From: WYZ-LMO6 sp964509845
Lineage (GTDB): Archaea > Hadarchaeota > Hadarchaeia > Hadarchaeales > WYZ-LMO6
Assembly (NCBI GenBank): GCA_964509845.1
Contig: CAZDZG010000016.1
Span: 1 to 25,299, forward strand
Reading direction: 5' to 3'
DNA: 25,299 nt
Shown: positions 21,144 to 25,299 of the stretch, piece after piece
Numbering within the stretch: position 1 is the first letter of the stretch
Layout of the letters: each line of letters opens with the position of its first letter
Program-made: the position numbers and the translations under genes
Notes under the pieces: model-generated
The model's input: the letters and a program-made list of their open reading frames with translations, nothing else
Databases searched by the model: none
Told to the model about the DNA's origin: nothing

Positions 21144-21695
21144 TCAGAGGCTGGTGAGGAGGAAGAGCAGACCGAAGAGTACAAAGAGGGTACCCGAGAT
21201 CCTCCTCAGGCTCCTCCTCTCCAGCAGACCCCTCAGCCGGTTTCCCACCACCGTTCCAGCCCCCATGAGAAGGAAAAAGGCAAGCACTGCCCCCAAGAAC
21301 ACCGGCAGGAGGGAATAGCGAGTGGAGAGGGCGAAAACGGAAATCTGAGTCTTGTCCCCCAGCTCCATCAGCGATACCGTCAGGAAGGAGGAGAGGAGAA
21401 TCGAGCCCGTCCTTCTTTCCTCCCTACCCTCCCCCCGATCAAACAGGGACCGGATCCCAAAACCGAGGAAGAGGGAAGCACCTAGTATGGAGACCGGCCT
21501 GGAGGGGAGTAACTCGCCAAGAGCTCCCCCTAGGAGAATGCTCGCCCCATCCAGCAGACATACAGCCAGCATGGCCCCCAGGAAGACCTCCCTGGCCCCG
21601 TAGCGGGAGGAAAGGAGGAGGACGGCCAGCTGGGTCTTGTCCCCCCACTCGGCCACGAACACCGTGGCGAAGGAACTCAGGAGAACTGGGAACAT
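21144..21695 (-). CDS. GDT1/TMEM165 (UPF0016) family cation transporter
   Basis: A 183-residue membrane protein with six predicted helices in two homologous halves. Each half carries the family signature E-x-G-D-K-(T/S): AEWGDKTQLA (around residue 16) and MELGDKTQIS (around residue 110). Family members export Mn2+ or move Ca2+ in exchange for protons; bacterial and eukaryotic relatives (MneA, Gdt1) protect against Mn2+ excess. Its ATG immediately abuts the stop of the upstream dehydrogenase-like gene, so the two share a transcript. No metal-responsive regulatory element can be recognised from sequence. Confidence 0.9.
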   Translation of the reverse strand: MFPVLLSSFATVFVAEWGDKTQLAVLLLSSRYGAREVFLGAMLAVCLLDGASILLGGALGELLPSRPVSILGASLFLGFGIRSLFDRGEGREERRTGSILLSSFLTVSLMELGDKTQISVFALSTRYSLLPVFLGAVLAFFLLMGAGTVVGNRLRGLLERRSLRRISGTLFVLFGLLFLLTSL

Positions 21696-22880
21696 CTATA
21701 CCCTGCCCACCTTCTCCCTCCTCTCCTCCCCCTCCCATATCTCGAACTCCTCCGCTACCCTCCTGAGGAAGCGTGAAGGCTCGATCACCCCTTCCGGGGC
21801 ATGGACCCCCTTCCCCTCCACCTTCCCCTCCAGCACTTCCAGCGCTCCCAGGGCGGCGGGCAGGGCGGTGGCCCGCACGGCCGAGGGGGAGGCCAGCGAG
21901 TAGAAGCGTCTGACCTCCCTCCCCTCCCTTTTTCCCCTCACCTCCACCCTTAGCCCCACCCCCATCGCGTACTCCCCGAAGGCCTCCAGCTCCCTGGCCG
22001 CCTCCTCCATCAGCTCCGGCGGAGCGAGCTCCTCCAGCCTCAGGGTGAGCTCCACCAGCAGCTCCCGCGGGGAGAGGGACTGGCCGCGCACCTCTATCTC
22101 CCTCAGTCCGGTCAGCCCCAGCCTGGCGAAGGTCCCCGCCACCTCAGCCAGGAGCCTGGGCCAGATCGTGCCCTTGTTGGTCACCCTCCTCACCCCCTTG
22201 AGGTACCTGGGGAGGGTAATGGGCTCCGGGTGTCCCACGTGGCCCACCTCCATCCTCCCCAGGGGAGGAGGAAACTCCACCACCTCGGGCTCGGAGAGGG
22301 CCCTCACTCTCACCCACTCCCCGTCCCGGTAGGTGGGCACCTCTCCCGTGATGGCGTGGAAGAAGTGATAGATGATGGCGGGACCCATGGAGGGATCCAC
22401 CGCCGTCCAGGCCCAAGCCGTATCCACCTCCTCCGCCTCCATTCCCTCCGCCCCCAGTTTGGCCATCAGGTTGGTGAGGCCCGGGGTGGCCCCCAAGCCC
22501 ACGATCGCCAGCACTCCCGCCTCCCTGGCCTCCCGGTCCAGGCCCAGACACCTCTCCGTGGCATCATAGTCATCGTCTATGTCCAACAGGTTCACCCCAG
22601 CCCTGAGGGCTGCCCTCAGCACCCTCTCCCCGTGCTTGTAGAAGGGCCCCAGCGTGCTCACCGCCACCTCCGCTCCCTTCAGGGACTCCACCAGGGAGGA
22701 GAAATCCTCGGCTTCCACCCCCTTCACCGAAACCCTGTCCCCCAGCTCCCCCGCCAGCTCCCTCCCCCGCTCCACGTTCCTGTCCGCTATCACCACCTCC
22801 AAACCTGGGGAGAGCCTGACCAACTCCCTCACCACCCCGGAGCCTATGTGACCCGCTCCCCCCAGAACCACCACCGCCAC
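21696..22880 (-). CDS. Saccharopine dehydrogenase-like NAD(P)-binding protein
   Basis: A 394-residue protein with an N-terminal Rossmann fold VVVLGGAGHIGSGVVREL (residues 3-20), then STLGPFYKHGERVLRAALRAGVNLLDIDDD and VGLGATPGLTNLMA, typical of the saccharopine dehydrogenase/carboxynorspermidine synthase family. These enzymes reduce an imine made from a 2-oxo acid or semialdehyde and an amine. The central substrate domain is not close enough to any named member for a specific reaction; lysine, polyamine or another amino-acid pathway is possible. The start is GTG at 22880, 36 bases after the thiI stop. Downstream it joins the GDT1 gene with no spacer. Confidence 0.75.
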   Translation of the reverse strand: MAVVVLGGAGHIGSGVVRELVRLSPGLEVVIADRNVERGRELAGELGDRVSVKGVEAEDFSSLVESLKGAEVAVSTLGPFYKHGERVLRAALRAGVNLLDIDDDYDATERCLGLDREAREAGVLAIVGLGATPGLTNLMAKLGAEGMEAEEVDTAWAWTAVDPSMGPAIIYHFFHAITGEVPTYRDGEWVRVRALSEPEVVEFPPPLGRMEVGHVGHPEPITLPRYLKGVRRVTNKGTIWPRLLAEVAGTFARLGLTGLREIEVRGQSLSPRELLVELTLRLEELAPPELMEEAARELEAFGEYAMGVGLRVEVRGKREGREVRRFYSLASPSAVRATALPAALGALEVLEGKVEGKGVHAPEGVIEPSRFLRRVAEEFEIWEGEERREKVGRV

Positions 22881-22898
22881 GTCTTTTCTTGGAGGGTT

Positions 22899-22911
22899 AG
22901 GAAAAAAGTCT
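22899..22911 (-). terminator. Candidate T-tract terminator after thiI
   Basis: On the minus strand GACTTTTTTCC follows the thiI stop by about 10 bases; the six-T run (22907-22902) fits an archaeal intrinsic terminator. It also lies about 25 bases before the GTG of the next gene, where a TATA box would be expected, so a promoter role cannot be excluded. Confidence 0.4.
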
Positions 22912-22916
22912 TCGAT

Positions 22917-24008
22917 TCACTCCTTCAAACCCAGCTCTTCCTCCAGCTCCAGGATCCTCTCCAGCCTGGCGGCGGTGGAGGGTCGGGGAGGGGCGGCCCC
23001 GCACCTCCCCACCTCCTTAGAGGATTCCTCCCAGGTTCCTATCTCCCTAGCCAGCCTCTCTATTTCCACCTTATCCAGACCCACCAGCGGACGGAGGACG
23101 GGAAGGGAGCAGGCCTGATCCAGCACCCTGAGGTTGGCCAGCGTCTGGGAGGCCACCTGTCCCAGACTCTCCCCGGTGACCAGGGCCTGGGCCCCCCTCT
23201 CCTCCGCCAGCCTCTCCCCTTCCCTGTACATCTGCCTCTTGCAGAGCAAGCAGGTGTACCTCTCCTCACCTTTTTCCTCCAGGAACTCCCTCACCCTTCT
23301 CAGGAAGCCCCCGTGCTCCCTCACCACGAGCTCCAGCCCGGGATGGTAGCGGGAAAGGATCCCCGCCACCCTCTCGGCCCTCCTTCTGGCCTCCGCGCTC
23401 TGAAAGGGGGAAACGTCCAGGTGAAGGAGGACCGTCTCGCACCCCCTCTTCATCATGAGCCAGGAGGCCACCGGGGAGTCTATCCCCCCGGAAAAGAGGG
23501 AGACCACCCTTCCCTCCACCCCCAGCGGTATCCCCCCGGCCCCCTTTATCACCTCGGAGAAGAGGTAACAATCCCGCCCCCTTATCTCCACGAAGAGCTC
23601 CCTCTCCGGCCGATCCAGATCCACCCTGAGTCCCGGAAAGGTCTGGAGAAGGAGGGAGCCGAGCTCGGCGGCCTTCTGGGGGGAGGTGAAGGGGTGGCTC
23701 CCGGTCCTCCTCACCCTCACCGCGAAGGTTCCTCCCCTGTCAAAACCCTTCCTCCGGCAGAAGTCCACCACCCTCTCCTCCAGCTCCTCCAGGGAGCACC
23801 TCTCGCAGGGGGAGAAGGAAACCACCCCGAAGACCCTCCTGAGCCCCTCCTCCAGCCCTTCCCCCTCCACCCACAGCCTTCCCCTCTCCCTCCAGGCCCT
23901 CTCCACCCCGGGGAGGGACCTCAGCTGGCGGAGGAGAACCTCCTCCCACCTCCTCCTCACCCTTTCTGATTTCAGGGACAGCTCCCCGTACCTGATCAGG
24001 TAGAGCAT
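22917..24008 (-). CDS. thiI: tRNA 4-thiouridine synthase ThiI (no rhodanese domain)
   Basis: A 363-residue protein starting MLYLIRYGELSLKSERVRR, the ThiI N-terminus, with the ferredoxin-like plus THUMP region to about residue 155, the PP-loop LFSGGIDSPVASW (171-183), then CLLCKRQM (Cys253, Cys256) and TGESLGQVASQTL (278-290). It makes 4-thiouridine at position 8 of tRNA. The rhodanese domain of E. coli ThiI is missing, as in most archaea; methanogen ThiI uses a CxxC pair matching Cys253/Cys256 that binds an Fe-S cluster. Cys336 (in GRCGAA) may correspond to E. coli Cys344. The start at 24008 was preferred to an upstream ATG because a TATA box lies 26 bases before it. Confidence 0.94.
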   Translation of the reverse strand: MLYLIRYGELSLKSERVRRRWEEVLLRQLRSLPGVERAWRERGRLWVEGEGLEEGLRRVFGVVSFSPCERCSLEELEERVVDFCRRKGFDRGGTFAVRVRRTGSHPFTSPQKAAELGSLLLQTFPGLRVDLDRPERELFVEIRGRDCYLFSEVIKGAGGIPLGVEGRVVSLFSGGIDSPVASWLMMKRGCETVLLHLDVSPFQSAEARRRAERVAGILSRYHPGLELVVREHGGFLRRVREFLEEKGEERYTCLLCKRQMYREGERLAEERGAQALVTGESLGQVASQTLANLRVLDQACSLPVLRPLVGLDKVEIERLAREIGTWEESSKEVGRCGAAPPRPSTAARLERILELEEELGLKE

Positions 24009-24027
24009 CAAGAGAGAGTGGAGGGCC

Positions 24028-24041
24028 GAACCTTTAACCCC
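24028..24041 (-). promoter_or_regulatory. Probable TATA box for thiI
   Basis: On the minus strand GGGGTTAAAGGTTC has its AT core (TTAAAGG) centred about 26 bases before the thiI ATG, the expected distance for a leaderless archaeal transcript. No other AT-rich element lies in the 107-base spacer on this strand. Confidence 0.5.
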
Positions 24042-24115
24042 GCCCGGCGCCCTGGGCTCCCGAGGCCGGGGAGTGCGCAGCAACCTACATAACGTGCCCC
24101 GGCGAAGAGCTGGGG

Positions 24116-25282
24116 TTGGACCCCCTGACCCTGCTGGCCACCTTCAGCCTGATCATGGCAGTGGGAGTTCTCTCCGATCTCCTGTTCAGGAAGACCCTTA
24201 TCCCCGACACCCTCCCCCTCATCTTTCTGGGCATCCTCTTGGGCCCCCTCCTCCGCCTCTTCCCTCCCCGGAACCTGCAGCCCTTCCTCCCCGTGCTGGG
24301 CTCCCTGACCCTGATCGCCATCCTGCTGGAGCAGGGGATGAAGCTGAGCTACAGCAGGGTTCTGAGGGATGCTCCCAGGGCGGTCCTCCTGGCCCTCTCC
24401 ACCTTCCTCTTCTCCACCCTCTTCCTGGGGTTCCTCTCCCACCTCCTCCTGGGATTTCCCCTGGTGAGCTCCTTCATGCTGGGGGCCGCGCTGGGCGGGA
24501 CCAGCTCCATCATCGTCGTCCCGCTGGTGGAAAGGCTGCGCCTACCCCCCAAGGTCCGCACGGTGGTCCTGCTGGACTCGGTGATCACGGACGTCCTGTG
24601 CATAGTGGTGGTGCTCGTCCTCTGCACGCTGGGAAGAGCCACCCTCCCGGAGGTGGGAAGGAGGCTCGCCCTGGTCTTCTTCTCGGCTTTCGGGCTGGGA
24701 ACGGTGATGGGAATCCTCTGGCTGCCTCCCCTCTCCCGCCTGAAGGAAACGTCCCACTACGGGGTCCTGCTCGCCATGGCCATAGCCCTCTACGTTTTAA
24801 CGGAGAAGATGGGGGCAAGCGGGGGGGTGGCCGTTCTCGCCTTCGGGCTGGTCCTGGGAAATGCCCCCGGGCTGGGAAGGGTGTTCAAGATCCGCACCGC
24901 CCCCCTGGCACCCGAGGTCAGGAGCTTCTACGGGGAAATCGCCTTTCTCCTCAGGGCCTTCTTCCTCTTCTCGCTGGGGGTGATGCTGGACCGGGGCATC
25001 CTCCGCCTGCTCCCCCACAGCCTCCTCCTCTTCCTAGCGGCGGTGGCAGCCAGGATGGCCTCGGCCAAGGTCACCGGGTTGGGCGACCCCCAGCTGAGGG
25101 AAAACGGAAGGCTGATCGGCCTTCTCCTCCCGAAGGGGCTGGCCGCCGCCGTGCTGGCCTACCTCCCCCTCCAGTACGGCTTTGAGGGGACGGAGGTCTT
25201 CCCCCAGCTCGTCCTCTGCCTGATCCTCCTGACCAACCTCCTCTCCGCCCTCGCCCTGAGGGGGAAGCTTCCCAAGAACTGA
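24116..25282 (+). CDS. Cation:proton antiporter (CPA superfamily)
   Basis: A 388-residue integral membrane protein with about 11-12 hydrophobic segments spread over its whole length. LPLIFLGILLGPLL near the N-terminus, LEQGMKLSYSRVL, GAALGGTSSIIVVPLVERL and LLDSVITDVLCIVVVL with a membrane-embedded Asp are the pattern of Na+(K+)/H+ exchangers of the CPA1/CPA2 type (KefB/NhaP-like). No C-terminal TrkA-N/RCK domain is attached. The TTG at 24116 is the only start near the first helix; the first ATG would cut into it. It diverges from thiI across 107 bases; a weak TATA-like CTACATAACG lies 28 bases upstream. Ion preference is not deducible. Confidence 0.87.
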   Translation: MDPLTLLATFSLIMAVGVLSDLLFRKTLIPDTLPLIFLGILLGPLLRLFPPRNLQPFLPVLGSLTLIAILLEQGMKLSYSRVLRDAPRAVLLALSTFLFSTLFLGFLSHLLLGFPLVSSFMLGAALGGTSSIIVVPLVERLRLPPKVRTVVLLDSVITDVLCIVVVLVLCTLGRATLPEVGRRLALVFFSAFGLGTVMGILWLPPLSRLKETSHYGVLLAMAIALYVLTEKMGASGGVAVLAFGLVLGNAPGLGRVFKIRTAPLAPEVRSFYGEIAFLLRAFFLFSLGVMLDRGILRLLPHSLLLFLAAVAARMASAKVTGLGDPQLRENGRLIGLLLPKGLAAAVLAYLPLQYGFEGTEVFPQLVLCLILLTNLLSALALRGKLPKN

Positions 25283-25299
25283 GGGCTGGAGGTCGAGCC

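Noticed and set aside
22230..23969. Plus-strand open frame of about 580 codons opposite the saccharopine-dehydrogenase-like gene and thiI
   Set aside because: Low-complexity His/Pro/Leu composition, no start context, and both opposing genes have clear family motifs.

Overview
The window reads as a piece of a GC-rich genome from an archaeon, probably an anaerobic thermophile. The archaeal signs are tetrahydromethanopterin/methanofuran C1 enzymes and their cofactor-making genes, F420-linked enzymes (Mtd, FrhB family), TATA boxes about 25-31 nt upstream of start codons (leaderless style), an archaeal-type ThiI without rhodanese, and a TtuB/TtuA-type pair. Coding strands are purine-rich, with AGG/AGA arginine codons and many GTG/TTG starts, as in many thermophiles. 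No mcr, mtr or mer gene is present, so a methanogen is not shown. An uncultured lineage with an archaeal Wood-Ljungdahl pathway (for example Hadarchaeota- or Archaeoglobi-like) would fit, but I cannot place it from this window alone.

Layout. (1) 1-1343, plus strand: a CooC-type nickel-insertion ATPase cut by the window edge, then a MobA-like nucleotidyltransferase. (2) 9176 down to 1312, minus strand: a tight operon fwdD-fwdB-fwdA-ftr-fwdC-mch-mptN-mfnA. It covers CO2/formylmethanofuran to methenyl-H4MPT and includes two cofactor-synthesis genes. (3) 9235-11015, plus strand: mtd and mptG, diverging from the operon across a 58-bp spacer with one palindromic TATA box. (4) 11019-12374, minus: an MFS exporter. 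Upstream of it is a 100-N scaffold gap flanked by an identical 55-bp sequence on both sides, almost certainly an unmerged contig overlap.

(5) 12727-20450, plus strand: an FrhB-family F420 oxidoreductase; a small thiamine-binding-type protein; then DUF89 phosphatase, a NAD(P)HX epimerase fused to a DUF523/TudS-like domain, and a CoA-disulfide-reductase-like flavoprotein, which together resemble a metabolite-repair group; then sufC-sufB, a ubiquitin-like sulfur carrier and a TtuA-type tRNA thiolase that appears to start at CTG. (6) 20489-21085: a DUF3786 protein behind its own TATA box. (7) 24008 down to 21144, minus: thiI, a saccharopine-dehydrogenase-like gene and a GDT1/UPF0016 cation transporter. 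(8) 24116-25282, plus: a cation/proton antiporter.

How they fit together: regions 1-3 make and run the H4MPT C1 branch. CooC points to CO dehydrogenase/acetyl-CoA synthase elsewhere, and MobA could serve the Mo/W-bis-MGD site of FwdB. Region 5 and thiI centre on sulfur and Fe-S chemistry. I found no rRNA, tRNA, CRISPR array, insertion sequence or prophage gene. No gene-free stretch exceeds 300 bases; the longest, 12375-12726, includes the 100 Ns and the duplicated 55-mer.
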